Positions 50,902 to 61,400 of a stretch of 64,000 nt of DNA are shown here, piece by piece. The DNA is taken from positions 1 through 64,000 of the forward strand of contig CAZGBT010000003.1 of the NCBI GenBank assembly GCA_964524025.1, in the 5' to 3' direction. Every line of letters begins with the position of its first letter. Within the stretch, counting starts at the first letter, position 1. The notes beneath the pieces are model-generated. The model worked only from the letters and a program-made list of their open reading frames with translations, was not told the origin of the DNA and did not search any database. The DNA comes from CAZGBT01 sp964524025 (GTDB lineage: Archaea > Aenigmatarchaeota > Aenigmatarchaeia > CG10238-14 > EX4484-224). Made by a program: the position numbers and the translations under genes.

Positions 50902-51849
50902 ATGAAAAGGTTTATAACCTTAGCAAGCATTGCTTTACTACTCTTTTTAGTTCCATCGATAACAGTAACTCTAAGCCAATTTAAAGAACAAGCAGATGCT
51001 ACAGATACAGCCGTCGTCAACGTCAGCATTCAAGGAGTTAATGCTGTCGACATAAATCCAATCAACTTCACTTGGGCAAATCTACCAGTTCCCCGTAACT
51101 ATACCGAAAGTGGACCGAAGGCGTTCCAAGTTGAAAACATAGGTTCTACGAATATTACACACATTTGGGCATCGACAACAAACCCAACAAGCAACCCATT
51201 CGGTACTGGAGTTGCAACTAATTACGATGCTGGTCAATTTGTAGTCCTAATAAATAGTAGCAGTAGCTCTTACGAATGGGTTCTCTATCCAAATACAGTT
51301 TTCTTTAATGAATCTGTACCTACTTATATTGTCAACAAACCATCGGGATGGAACAACGGTGGCTTATTTACGAGAATTAGAACAGCTGGCTGGGAAAGCG
51401 ACGAAGGAGAGGAATATTTCGTTTTCGTCGTAAATGGAACACAAAACTGTACGGATGGAACAGTCTATATAGGAAAAGATCCACATACAAAAACTAAAAC
51501 AGGAAGTATAGACTTTTCCGATCCCGCTAATTATGTAAGCTTCGGCCTTACTTCTACTAATGACAAAAAGTGGGGATATAAAGGCCCAATAGGGGATTAT
51601 GGCAGCATAAATAACTATATCGACAAGTATTACGTTCTCGTCCCCTATGACTGTAAAAACATCACACTAATAGGATGGTCAAGAAGATATGATACTACTG
51701 CTGGAATCGATATAGGTTATTACCTATTCTCAGGAACGCTAGAGCCAGGTGCTGCTCTAGACTATCTAATATCTGTAGTAATTCCATACGGAGTTGCTCA
51801 GGGTGATGTAAAAACTGGTACTCTAACGATTTACGCTACTACAGCTTAA
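50902..51849 (+). CDS. secreted surface protein, possibly TasA/AbpA-like filament subunit
   Basis: Signal peptide MKRFITLASIALLLFLVPSITVTLS, then NVSIQGVNAVDINPINFTW, FQVENIGSTNITHIWAS and a C-terminal strand region (LEPGAALDYLISVVIPYGVAQGD). The early F-x-V-x-N-x-G-S pattern and the late proline-glycine-strand pattern recall TasA/camelysin-type fibre proteins and archaeal bundling pili, but the match is only by pattern. Codons are richer in C than neighbours, as in highly expressed genes. Many N-glycosylation sites. It has its own promoter with an inverted repeat. Confidence 0.75.
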   Translation: MKRFITLASIALLLFLVPSITVTLSQFKEQADATDTAVVNVSIQGVNAVDINPINFTWANLPVPRNYTESGPKAFQVENIGSTNITHIWASTTNPTSNPFGTGVATNYDAGQFVVLINSSSSSYEWVLYPNTVFFNESVPTYIVNKPSGWNNGGLFTRIRTAGWESDEGEEYFVFVVNGTQNCTDGTVYIGKDPHTKTKTGSIDFSDPANYVSFGLTSTNDKKWGYKGPIGDYGSINNYIDKYYVLVPYDCKNITLIGWSRRYDTTAGIDIGYYLFSGTLEPGAALDYLISVVIPYGVAQGDVKTGTLTIYATTA

Positions 51850-51880
51850 AAATACTTAATCTAGTAAAATCAGGATTCAC

Positions 51881-53806
51881 CTAAACTTCTATCCATTCAA
51901 TTTTTTCTTTTTTAATTGCATCTTCTAAAGTTTTTAAAGTCTCTTCTATTTGCTCTATTTCGCTTCTTAGACTTTTCGTGAGCATAGCAGAATTCTTTAT
52001 CTCGCTTATCCTATCCATTAGAGTTTCCAAGGTTTGTCTAGTCTCGCTGAACCTTCTTTCCATTTCTTGAGTTTTATTTTCTAAAGAGGAAAACTTATGC
52101 ATTAATTCTTTAAATTTGTCCTCTACCTTACTTATTTTTTCTGCCATACTCTTTACCTCTTGAAGACCATCTTCAACAACTCCCAGCCTTTCTTTTGTCT
52201 TAATTATTCCATCGTTCAAATCTTTTCCTAATCTTTCGAATGAGCTAATTTTATTTTCTAGCTCACCCATTCGAGAAGAAAAGGCTTGTATTCTCTCCTT
52301 TAAAGTTCTAAGCTCTAAAGTAAGATTTCTTATAATATCCTTGCTCAAAATCTCTTGAATTTCCTTTCTAATTTCCTCTACTTTTTCATCCAGTTTCCTT
52401 TCCATCTCTCGAGTCTTATTTGCCAGCTCTTTTGACTCATCCTCCACCTCTACAAGCCTACTTTCAACAGCTTTTAACCTCTCTTTTGCCTTCTCGATTT
52501 CATCTTTAAGATCTTCTCTTAGCTTTACAAGCAAACTAATTTTATTCTCTACTTGAGTAGAAAAACCTTCTATTTTTCTCTTTAAACTTCCAAGTTCTAG
52601 GTCTAATTTTCCGATAGCATCCTTATCTACTAACTTTGAAATTTCCTGAATCTTTATTTCAATCTCTCTTATCTTTTCCTCAATTCTTTCCCTTGCATTC
52701 TTTTCTTCGCCTACAGAAAATTTTAACTCATCTAAAATAGAAGACAAATAGTTAAACTTTGAGTATAATTTTTCTAAATCTTCTGTTTTGGCAAATTTTT
52801 CTTTTAACATAAATATTCCTTCAAACCTTTTAGAAAGGTCAGAAACAGTCTGATTAAGAACCTCAAACTTCTCTTCCAGATATCTAATTCTTTTTTCTAG
52901 GTTTATAGGTTGGCTTTTTCTTACTATTTGTTGCAAATTAAGCAATCTATTGTTCAAATCGAGAATTAGAGAATTAAACTTGTTCAATTTGTTTTCTACA
53001 TCATCCACAGTTGTATTAATAAATTTTCTAACCTTACTCTGAAAACCTAAAAATTCTTCCCTTAAATTTTTAAGCCTAGAAAGGTTTTCTAAATTTTCTT
53101 CCATTTGTTTAAGCCTTTTCTTAAAAATTTCGTAAGAACTTTCCACCAAATTTTTTAAATTTGATAGATCTTTCTCTAGTTCTAAAATTTTCCTTATTCT
53201 CTCCTTAAACTTCTCTTCAACTTCTGCTTTAATTTCGTCTTTTAAATCTTCAGCGATTTCCATACTTTTTATCTTTAGCTTTTCCTCTACAGTCGAAGCT
53301 AGGGAAATAAAATTAGAAGAAAGTTTTTTGAATTCGGATAGTAAGTTACGATAATTTTCAGAAAGCACTTTTAAAGAAAATTTTAAATTATCAATCCTTT
53401 CCTCTATTTCGCTAATTTTCTTTTCTAAATCCTCAAATTTTGATTCTAACTTCTTCAAATTTTGCTCTGCAGAAACCCTAACTTTCTCTTCTAAATCTTT
53501 TCTTAAAATCTCAAAGCCTCTTTCTTGCTCTTTTACTTTAATCCCTAATTCATCCACTTCTCTTAAGAGTTTTGAAATAATGGAAGAAAATTTTAAAGCA
53601 GATTTAAGCTCTTTATATAACTTAAAAAATTCCTCTTCCCTTTTTTTCTGTTCGCTCTCGATCTCGAACGTTCTCTTTTCTATTAGCTTAAACTTCTCTT
53701 TTAGCTCATCTATCTCACTTTTCAATTCTACTATTTTCTTAGCTAAAATTTCCTTTTCTTTCCTAACTTCCTTAACCCTTCTTTCCAACTCATCTAATAC
53801 TTTCAT
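51881..53806 (-). CDS. long coiled-coil protein (third of three)
   Basis: The 641 residues are predicted to be coiled coil almost from end to end, rich in Lys, Glu and Leu (VRKEKEILAKKIVELKSEI; LEKKISEIEERIDNLKFSL). No ATPase motifs, hinge or signal are present, so it is not an SMC or Rad50 protein. Its start overlaps the previous coiled-coil gene by four bases (ATGA-type), so the three are stoichiometrically linked. The short end IKKEKIEWIEV has no anchor. Structural role (filament or scaffold) is inferred. Confidence 0.8.
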   Translation of the reverse strand: MKVLDELERRVKEVRKEKEILAKKIVELKSEIDELKEKFKLIEKRTFEIESEQKKREEEFFKLYKELKSALKFSSIISKLLREVDELGIKVKEQERGFEILRKDLEEKVRVSAEQNLKKLESKFEDLEKKISEIEERIDNLKFSLKVLSENYRNLLSEFKKLSSNFISLASTVEEKLKIKSMEIAEDLKDEIKAEVEEKFKERIRKILELEKDLSNLKNLVESSYEIFKKRLKQMEENLENLSRLKNLREEFLGFQSKVRKFINTTVDDVENKLNKFNSLILDLNNRLLNLQQIVRKSQPINLEKRIRYLEEKFEVLNQTVSDLSKRFEGIFMLKEKFAKTEDLEKLYSKFNYLSSILDELKFSVGEEKNARERIEEKIREIEIKIQEISKLVDKDAIGKLDLELGSLKRKIEGFSTQVENKISLLVKLREDLKDEIEKAKERLKAVESRLVEVEDESKELANKTREMERKLDEKVEEIRKEIQEILSKDIIRNLTLELRTLKERIQAFSSRMGELENKISSFERLGKDLNDGIIKTKERLGVVEDGLQEVKSMAEKISKVEDKFKELMHKFSSLENKTQEMERRFSETRQTLETLMDRISEIKNSAMLTKSLRSEIEQIEETLKTLEDAIKKEKIEWIEV

Positions 53807-55695
53807 TTTAACAGACCTATGATATCAATTAGCCTTTTTTCCAGTTTATTCTTAAAACTCTCAAAATCTTTTTCCAAATTTAATAATTTACTTTCAAGTT
53901 TCATCGAAGTTGCCGAGAAATTCTGAACCGTTGTCTCAATTGATCTAATGATATCTTTTATTTCTTCTATTTCTGCAACTCTTTTTTCTATTGCTTCAAT
54001 TCGTTTTCTAACTTCCTTCTCCTTATTCGATAAAACCTCTAACCTTTCAACTAGTTTCTTTTCCTTTATGTCTTTCAAATTTTCTTTTAGTCCTTTTAAA
54101 TCATCTTTAATAATAACAATTTCGTTTCTAACTTCAGAGATCTTCTCTTTCAATAATTTTTGAGATTTGATTACCTCATCTTGAATCTGTTTTACCTTCT
54201 TAACTCTATCTTGGAATGTTTCTAAATCTAAGCTTAATCTATCAACTTTTCCTACTTCCTTTTCTAAAAGTTCAAAGCGGCTGGTTAAATTTTTAGTTAT
54301 TTCCTTAAGTTTGTTTATTTCGTCCCTACTGAGTTTTATCTTATCGCCTAAATTACTAATTTCATCTTTCAATTTTTTTATTTCCTCATTAATAATTGAG
54401 GTAAAATTTCCTACTTCATCCAATTTCCTACTTATAACCTCTCTATCTTTCCATATTCTTTCTACCTCTTCTTTTAATCTTTCAACCTCACTAACCAAAA
54501 ATTCAAGATTTTTAATCTTTTTAGCAAAACCTGAAGATTCTTTTTCCAAATTGCTAATTCTTTCGGATAAATTCGCTACTTTGCTTTGTAATTGATCTAA
54601 ATCTTCTATGCTTTTATCTTTTAACGACTCGAACGATTCCAATTTATGGTACAATTCTTTTTGTCTGTTTTCTAGATCTTCTGTCTTTTCGACAAGCTTG
54701 TTTATTTTAGTAGAAAAATTTGCTTCAACCTTTTCAACTTCTTCTTTTAGATTTTTTAACTCATAAGCAATTTTTTCTTCTAATTTCAACTTTGGTATAA
54801 GATCTTCGATTTTTTTGTTAATTTTTTCCATTTCTACTTTTTTAGCAAAACTCAAGGATTCTTTAAGTAAACTATCAATTTTCTCAGACAAATCTGTTAA
54901 TTTGTCCCGAAATCTATCTACTAAGCTTAGTTCATTTTTAATTTTACTGATTTCTTCCTCTAAATTTTTCAGGCTGGCAAACTGTAAAGAAGTTCTTTCT
55001 AAATCTTTTTTTATTTTGTTTAACGATTCTAATAACGACTTCAACTTTAGTTCGAGATCTTTAATCTTACCTTCAAAAGAAACAGTCATTTCTGGTAAAG
55101 AGCTTTCTACTTTCTTTTTAAAAATTTTAAACGACTTAAGTTCCAAAGTTACAGAGCTTAGTTTTTCCGTTAACGAATTAATTGCGCGCCTTAAATTATC
55201 AAGATTTTTTAGTATATCCTCTTTTTCTTTTTTCTTTACAAACTTCTTTTCAAATCTTTCCTTTATCTCTTCTAATTCTTTAGCGAGGTTAGTAAAATTG
55301 CTCAAATTGTCCTTTAGGGTAGCGATCTCTCTATAAATTTGAGTAATTCTACCTTCCTCTTCCCTTAAAATTCTTTTAGTTTCTTCCCTTATTCTCTCTA
55401 TTTTATTTGAAAATTTTGCCTTATCCATTTCTTGTTTCTCTCTTAAGTTAATAAGCTCAAACATGAATCCTTTAACCTTATTTTCAAAAAGCGAAACACT
55501 TCTTTTGAAACCTTCGATTTCTTTAGAAATTAAAGAATAAGTTTTATCAACTCTGAGTTTTAAGTCTTCATATTTTTTCATTCTATCCTCTAATTCCACA
55601 ATTCTTTCTTCTGCAGAGTTTAGTCTACTTTTTATTGTAGCTAAACTTTCTTTCAAACTTTTTAGAACAACCGCTAAATCTTTTAACTCTTTCAT
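53803..55695 (-). CDS. long coiled-coil protein (second of three)
   Basis: The 630 residues are again nearly continuous coiled coil (LKSLKESLATIKSRLNSAEE; LEDRMKKYEDLKLRVD), without catalytic motifs or membrane segments. Both ends overlap the flanking coiled-coil genes by four bases. Similar composition and heptad spacing in all three suggests duplication from one ancestor or assembly into one rod or bundle. There is little to distinguish individual functions. Confidence 0.8.
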   Translation of the reverse strand: MKELKDLAVVLKSLKESLATIKSRLNSAEERIVELEDRMKKYEDLKLRVDKTYSLISKEIEGFKRSVSLFENKVKGFMFELINLREKQEMDKAKFSNKIERIREETKRILREEEGRITQIYREIATLKDNLSNFTNLAKELEEIKERFEKKFVKKKEKEDILKNLDNLRRAINSLTEKLSSVTLELKSFKIFKKKVESSLPEMTVSFEGKIKDLELKLKSLLESLNKIKKDLERTSLQFASLKNLEEEISKIKNELSLVDRFRDKLTDLSEKIDSLLKESLSFAKKVEMEKINKKIEDLIPKLKLEEKIAYELKNLKEEVEKVEANFSTKINKLVEKTEDLENRQKELYHKLESFESLKDKSIEDLDQLQSKVANLSERISNLEKESSGFAKKIKNLEFLVSEVERLKEEVERIWKDREVISRKLDEVGNFTSIINEEIKKLKDEISNLGDKIKLSRDEINKLKEITKNLTSRFELLEKEVGKVDRLSLDLETFQDRVKKVKQIQDEVIKSQKLLKEKISEVRNEIVIIKDDLKGLKENLKDIKEKKLVERLEVLSNKEKEVRKRIEAIEKRVAEIEEIKDIIRSIETTVQNFSATSMKLESKLLNLEKDFESFKNKLEKRLIDIIGLLK

Positions 55696-56972
55696 TTTAA
55701 ACCTTCAACCAATTCTTTTAAACCTTTAAGCTGCGAATCTATAATTTTCTCTTGTTTTGATAGCTTTTCCTCTATTGATTGAACTAACCTTTCCAAATTA
55801 TTAGTTTTTCTTTCTAATTCTACAATGGAATTTTTAAGCTTGGAAACCAAAAAATTCAAACTTCTGATATAACTAAAGATCTTTTCTTTATCAAAACTTT
55901 CTATCCATTTGTTAATTCTTTCCAGACTATCCTTATAACCTTCCTGCTTAAATTTAAGAGAAGATAAATCGCTCTTCAAACCTGCAAATTTTTCATTTAA
56001 CCTTTCAACTTCTTTAGAAAGAATTTCTTGCGAACTTACAAGCTCAGAGATTCCTTTCCCAATTCTTACTAAATCGCTTTTAATATCCCCTATTACATCG
56101 GCATATTCTTTTTTTACACTCTCTAAGCTAGCTTTCAAGTTATCCCTAACCGATTTTATCTCTTTTTCTAGCTTCTTTATTTCGGTCAATTTTTTCTCAA
56201 AATTTTCCAATTCTTTTTCGCAAAACTTCACTTTTTTGACGTCTCTGATTGTATTGTGTAATCTGTCAGTTATTTCGGAAATGCTTTTCTTAATCTTTCT
56301 TATATCGTCTTTAAAGGGTTCTAACCTAGTCTCTACTTCTTTCTTTATATTCTTTGGGAGTTCTCTTTCTGCTATAGAAAAAAGATCCGAAATTCTATCT
56401 AAAGTTTCTTTTCCAACTTTATTTTTTAAATCCAAAATTTCCTTTTTTAAAACTGGAATCTCTGAAATCATTTTTATAGAAGTTTCTAAGGCAGAGATTC
56501 TATTGGAAATCTCTTCTTTTACGAGCTTTTCTAAATTTTTTAGGTTTTTTTCTAATTGTAAAACTTTCATGGCTTCTTCTTCTGGAGTTAATTCTGGTAA
56601 TTCGCCAAAAATTCCTCTAGTTTTTTTCCTTTCCTTTAAAGCTTCCCTTATTTCGTTAAGTTGAGTCTCTAAGGAAGTTATTTTTTCTACGTGCTTGAGC
56701 TTTTCGTCTATCTCCTCTATCTTTTTGGAAAAGGTCTGCTTAAGAATTGAAAGCTCTTCTTCCAAGCTTTTAGTCTTTATCTTTCCGATTCTTCTCTCTA
56801 CGTTCTTTAAGTTTTCAAAGATAGTCTTCAAGCTGTCTTCTATTCTTTTATTTATTTCATCAAATTTCGGCTTTATTTTTTCCAAAACTTTCTTTTCAAC
56901 CTCCTCTTCCTTGATTTTACTGGATTTAGAAGCTACTTCTTCTATAAGCTGGGCTAAAACTTCTTCTTCCAT
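55692..56972 (-). CDS. long coiled-coil protein (first of three)
   Basis: The 426 residues are coiled coil except for a break near 119-140 (RKKTRGIFGELPELTPEEEA), a proline-containing segment that could be a binding site or hinge. The start overlaps by one base the stop of a small membrane protein (TAATG), so anchor and scaffold are co-translated. No P-loop or other domain. It could be the connection between the membrane anchor and the two longer rods, which is inference from order only. Confidence 0.8.
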   Translation of the reverse strand: MEEEVLAQLIEEVASKSSKIKEEEVEKKVLEKIKPKFDEINKRIEDSLKTIFENLKNVERRIGKIKTKSLEEELSILKQTFSKKIEEIDEKLKHVEKITSLETQLNEIREALKERKKTRGIFGELPELTPEEEAMKVLQLEKNLKNLEKLVKEEISNRISALETSIKMISEIPVLKKEILDLKNKVGKETLDRISDLFSIAERELPKNIKKEVETRLEPFKDDIRKIKKSISEITDRLHNTIRDVKKVKFCEKELENFEKKLTEIKKLEKEIKSVRDNLKASLESVKKEYADVIGDIKSDLVRIGKGISELVSSQEILSKEVERLNEKFAGLKSDLSSLKFKQEGYKDSLERINKWIESFDKEKIFSYIRSLNFLVSKLKNSIVELERKTNNLERLVQSIEEKLSKQEKIIDSQLKGLKELVEGLK

Positions 56973-57142
56973 TATTTATACCTCTCCATTAACCTAAAAC
57001 CAAGTTTTTTCCATTCTTTTATCCTTTTTCTTAAAATTTTCATTCTATGCTTAACAAAAAAGACTTCTGTTTCAGTTCTTTTTCTTCTAAAATGGAAAAA
57101 AAGGATTAAAAAAACTATCAAAAGTAAAGGAATTAAATACAT
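56972..57142 (-). CDS. small membrane protein linking MinD and coiled-coil genes
   Basis: A 56-residue frame too short for most callers: a hydrophobic helix at the start (MYLIPLLLIVFLILFF) and a strongly basic cytoplasmic tail (HFRRKRTETEVFFVKHRMKI; RKRIKEWKKLGF). Its stop TAA shares a base with the coiled-coil ATG. It begins 23 bases after the MinD stop. The layout (MinD, small anchor, rods) fits a membrane recruitment module. The gene is convincing from its coupled position and anchor-like design, but it has no known family. Confidence 0.7.
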   Translation of the reverse strand: MYLIPLLLIVFLILFFHFRRKRTETEVFFVKHRMKILRKRIKEWKKLGFRLMERYK

Positions 57143-57165
57143 AATTTAATTTTTTTGTTCCAGAA

Positions 57166-57936
57166 TTATATTTTCCTTCTCAACCTAAGCTTTTCCAGCA
57201 GTCTTCTCCAAAAGCTTTTCTCAACATATGGTTCTCCTATTAAGTAACTAGCTAGTTTGATTAATTCTCTACAGGAATCGCATTTTGAATTATAGGTTAT
57301 CAAAGGTAATTTTAATGCTAAACTTTTTAACAGATTTTCATCAAACTTTATTTTTGCAATTACAGGCAAGCCGACTAATTCCTCTATTTCTCTTGCTTTT
57401 AATTCGTGTCTACTTCCTCTTACCATATTCAATACAATACCTATTGGTTTAACGCCAATCTCTCTTACTATTTCTTGGGCCCTTACTATATCCATAACAG
57501 CAGGTATGTAAGGTGTTGTTACATAAAGTATTTCGTTAGCAGCTCTAATAGCACTTAAAGCCTCTCTTCCAAAGCCAGGCGCTGCATCTAACAAGACAAT
57601 TTCTGTTTTTTCTTCTAGCTGCCTTAAAATTTCTGGAAGTTTTACTAAATCAACCCCTTTAAGATCATCAACAGAAAGAGAAGCTGGAATAACTTTTAAT
57701 CCTGTAAAATGAACAAAGATAGAATCTTCAACTGGATATTCTCCTCTTAAAACTTTATTTAAAGTAACAGGCGAATAATAGATACCTAAATGAAGGGCTA
57801 AATGTGAAGTTGTTACGTTGCAATCTATAATTGTTACATCCCTCTTAAAAACTTCAGCTAATATAGCTCCTAGATTAGTTACTATAGTTGTTTTGCCAAC
57901 CCCACCTTTTCCAGATGCAACAGCAATTACCCTCAT
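57166..57936 (-). CDS. MinD/ParA-type ATPase (second copy)
   Basis: Deviant Walker A SGKGGVGKTTIVT (8-20), IIDCNVTTSHLALHLGI, EIVLLDAAPGFGREAL and VLNMVRGSRHEL mark a MinD-type ATPase of 256 residues. A CDSCREL motif near the C terminus and a basic end (WRRLLEKLRLRRKI) could bind membrane or metal. It heads the downstream unit of a small membrane protein and three coiled-coil proteins, and follows an M50 protease gene. In archaea, MinD homologs can position surface structures, which fits the surrounding genes. Confidence 0.92.
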   Translation of the reverse strand: MRVIAVASGKGGVGKTTIVTNLGAILAEVFKRDVTIIDCNVTTSHLALHLGIYYSPVTLNKVLRGEYPVEDSIFVHFTGLKVIPASLSVDDLKGVDLVKLPEILRQLEEKTEIVLLDAAPGFGREALSAIRAANEILYVTTPYIPAVMDIVRAQEIVREIGVKPIGIVLNMVRGSRHELKAREIEELVGLPVIAKIKFDENLLKSLALKLPLITYNSKCDSCRELIKLASYLIGEPYVEKSFWRRLLEKLRLRRKI

Positions 57937-57955
57937 TTTTCAATAGTAAATTGGC

Positions 57956-58408
57956 TTATACGTTTTTAAAATGGTTGGTTATTGTGTTTATCAGATTTTC
58001 TACAACAAAAATTTCTGTAAAGAAAATTGAAGGAAAAGACAAAACAAAGAATAGATGGGAAAACAAACCGCCAAAAATTATTTGAAAGTCAGCAGATGAA
58101 AGCGAGAAAGATAAACCAAGAATTATTAAACCCAAATTTTTAAGTGCATCCTCTTCTGACAAAAGGAGTAGTATAGAAGCTAGTATCGTAAAAAGAAAAC
58201 CTGATAAATAGATCAGGGGATTTAATTTTGTGCAGGCCACTTCTGTATAGGGGAAGTTGCTCGAAGAATCGTAAATAACTGCTTTTGCTTTACATCCAAA
58301 TGCGCTAGCTATTAAAGCATGGCCTATTTCGTGTAGGCTTAAAGCTAGGATTATAGCTATTAGGTTTAGGAAAAAATAATTAACTAAAAATTTTGCAATT
58401 AGCTTCAT
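57956..58408 (-). CDS. M50 (site-2 type) membrane metalloprotease
   Basis: The 150 residues are mainly membrane helices with the zinc motif HEIGH (H26, E27, H30) in the first helix-like segment ALSLHEIGHALIASA. A later SSADFQIIFGG could supply the third ligand. Site-2 proteases cut substrates within the membrane and can release signals or trim surface proteins. It is small for the family. It lies between the giant surface protein and the second MinD, possibly in one operon. Confidence 0.82.
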   Translation of the reverse strand: MKLIAKFLVNYFFLNLIAIILALSLHEIGHALIASAFGCKAKAVIYDSSSNFPYTEVACTKLNPLIYLSGFLFTILASILLLLSEEDALKNLGLIILGLSFSLSSADFQIIFGGLFSHLFFVLSFPSIFFTEIFVVENLINTITNHFKNV

Positions 58409-58446
58409 GAATTACTTAAAGGTAATTACTTTTAAAAACGTTACTA

Positions 58447-61400
58447 CTAAACTGTTAATTCTTCTAATCTTTTCCTAAGCTTCCTCCTAAGCTCCTCGTA
58501 AGCTCTAGCAGATATCAAACCTTCTCTATATTCCCTTTCTAATACCCTAAGAACCCTTTCAAGCCTCTCTCTTTCTTTCCTTACCTCTTCAGGCATTCTA
58601 GCAACTCTTATTTTTCTAAGCTCCTCTATCCTTGGTCTTATTTTTTCTTCAAACTCAATAAGTTTATGCTTCCACTTTACTGCGAAGAATACTACAAAGA
58701 TTAAAACAACAGCTATTGAAATGAGCAAAATTATTAGCCAGAGTGGGGGAGCTGGTACAGTAATTACTTTTATCTTTGGTGCTATAGAAAGCAAATAGAA
58801 ACCTCTATCGATCAAATTGGAAATTACTATCAAAGTAGCTGCACATTCGTCGAATTTTTTTCTCTTCAAATAATCCTTAGCAACCTTTATTTGAGTTTTA
58901 ATTTCTTCTATAATACTTCTAACAGCAGAAACATCATAGCCAAGTTTCTCTTTATAATCAGTTTGGTTTATCAATTCTTTTAATCTTTTTTCTAACTTAG
59001 CAATTTCATATGCTAGAAGTTCTTCTCTACTTTTGAATAAGTTAAATTTAAAACTTTTTTTAGTTGTTGTTTCGTTAGAAATGACAAGAAGCGACGCATT
59101 ATAAAACTTAGAATAGTTTACTTTTGGCGGTGATATTTTTAACCTTATTTCAATAGATTTTCCTGGTTCTAGCAGCTCTATTTTAGAAGGAATAAAAGTA
59201 AACCAATTGGCTGGTGCGCCAAGTATAGCTAGTTCAATTTTATGCAAAACAACAGAACCCGTATTATTAAGGTAAAATATTATGTAGCGGGTCCATCCTC
59301 CTTCTATGCTAATTTCGCTAGGAAATCTCCAAATTATTAATCTAGCCACAGGCGGTACAGCAGGAGGTGCGGGAGGCGGTGCCACTGGTACAGGAACTTT
59401 TGTAACTACTCTAAAACTTTCCCATTTTAAAATGGGTGGCTTAACGGGATCGTAGGTTAATTTTACCTTCAAATAATAAGTACCTAAAGGTTGGTCTGAA
59501 AATATGTAAACACTCCTAAGCAAAGTTTTATTCGACAAAGCTGGCATGTAGATTGCTTCAGAAGCATAGTACCAAGTATCGTTAGCACCCTCAACCCAAT
59601 ATTCTAAGTCTACATCTTGGGAAACTTCTCCCTGATTTTCGATGTAAATTTCAAAAGGTAGAGTTTCACCAGGGCTTACTTCCTTTTCTAACAGTTTTAT
59701 CCTAACGTCATAAGGGCCTCCTGCTGAAACTCTAAACATTGCAACACGTTGGGTAAATTTACCATCTTGATAAGCAGTAACGTAAGCGGTATAGGCTCCT
59801 GTAGGCGTATCTGAAGGCATGGCGTATTTGTAAATATAGTATCCTGTTGCTACCCTATCCATTTCATCGATAGTAGCAAAAAGATATAGATTGCCAGCAG
59901 GATCCTTAACGGTTAGATTAAGCTGTTCAGGATCTACTGGCAATCCAGAAATATTATAAACTATTATTGAAAACTTCATAACGTTGTTTGGATACCAAAC
60001 TACTGTAGTTTCTACATCAACGTATAAGCTTTCTAATGAAACTTTTGCAGTCCCACTAACTTTAAAAACATAAAGATCCTCGCTGTTCGATGAATGGTTG
60101 ACTATATTATCCCAATAAGAGCTAAAAGCTATTAAAGTATAATTTCCGAGTGGAGCATCGCTTGTTATCCTAAAACTTGGTAGCGGATTGATATATCCTT
60201 CTTCGTTAGTTGTAAAATTAGATTCGTAAGTTAAGTTTTGGAGTGAATCATAAATTTTTATAGTAACGCTTACATTTCCTAATGGATTGTCCGTATAGTC
60301 AAAAACTCTGTAGAAAAACCTACCATCGCTTCCTGGTGGATATTCTTCTTGATAAGTAGAAAGGAATACAACCAACTTTGCATAAACGTAAAACTTAGAT
60401 TCTGACTGGGTTGTTATTCCAACTTTATCTTTAGAATAAACTATAATTTCATAAATCCCTCTTAAGCTTGTATCCCCTTTGGTACCTGGATATTGGATGT
60501 ACCATAAAGAATGTTTATCATCATATTGCTCAACAAGCGTCATATTAAGACTATCGATAGTACCATTAGGTCTTGTTACGTTTATTCTTACCCATTCAAT
60601 TCCGTAGCCAGACCTATCGGTTATGTTAGCATAGATATCGATATGACCCGTTTGCTCAATTTTTCCCGGAAAGACGGAGACGTTAATCAAAGGTCCTACA
60701 TAAGGATTTATTACCGTTGTTAAAAGCATAAAATCAGGAGATGCGTCAATATCTAAAGCGTCCACTTTAAAGGTTGAATTATAAAACTTAAGCTCGGCCC
60801 CTGTAACATTATAATAAACGCCGAAAACATAAGATTCTTGTGGGTTTAAGGTAAAATTCGTAACGTTTACCCAAGTTTTATTACCTTCTCTTGGTGTTAT
60901 AGTAAAGTTTATAGGTAGATTTCCAGTATTGTTTACTCTAACTACGCACATTAAACCTTCAGGAACAGTAAAATTGGCTTCACAATGAGTTGGATGCATA
61001 GTCCAGGTTTTGTTAGTAAGAACTGTTACGTTAAGATATAGCCAATCGTAACCATTATTGGAGGTTGTTACATTCAATATTCCGCTATAATTTCCTGGCG
61101 GATAGCCAGCTGGAATTGTAATGTTTATTTGAATAGATTGGACCTTTCCTCCTTCTAGGCTTGTTATATTTGGTATGAACTCGAACTGGAAATCTTCTAG
61201 GCCTATTACTGTAAATTTAATTCCTTCTATTGGGTCGTTACCAGTAGAATTTAGAGTAAAATTGCCTAAGATAGATTCTTTATTCTGTTCAACCTGATTG
61301 TAAACATAGTTTTCAGGAATATAGAAAGAGGGGTTGGAAGTTATAGTAACATTTACGCTTCTAGTTAAACTCTTAGTTCCCTCTCCTATATCCTCCCAGT

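Noticed and set aside
51881..56972. Coiled-coil proteins as SMC or Rad50 relatives
   Set aside because: None has a Walker A, signature motif or hinge; they are coiled coil throughout.
53500..57000. Plus-strand frames opposite the coiled-coil genes (Ser, Phe and Leu rich)
   Set aside because: They are mirror effects of Lys/Glu codons on the other strand and have no start context or coherent protein features.
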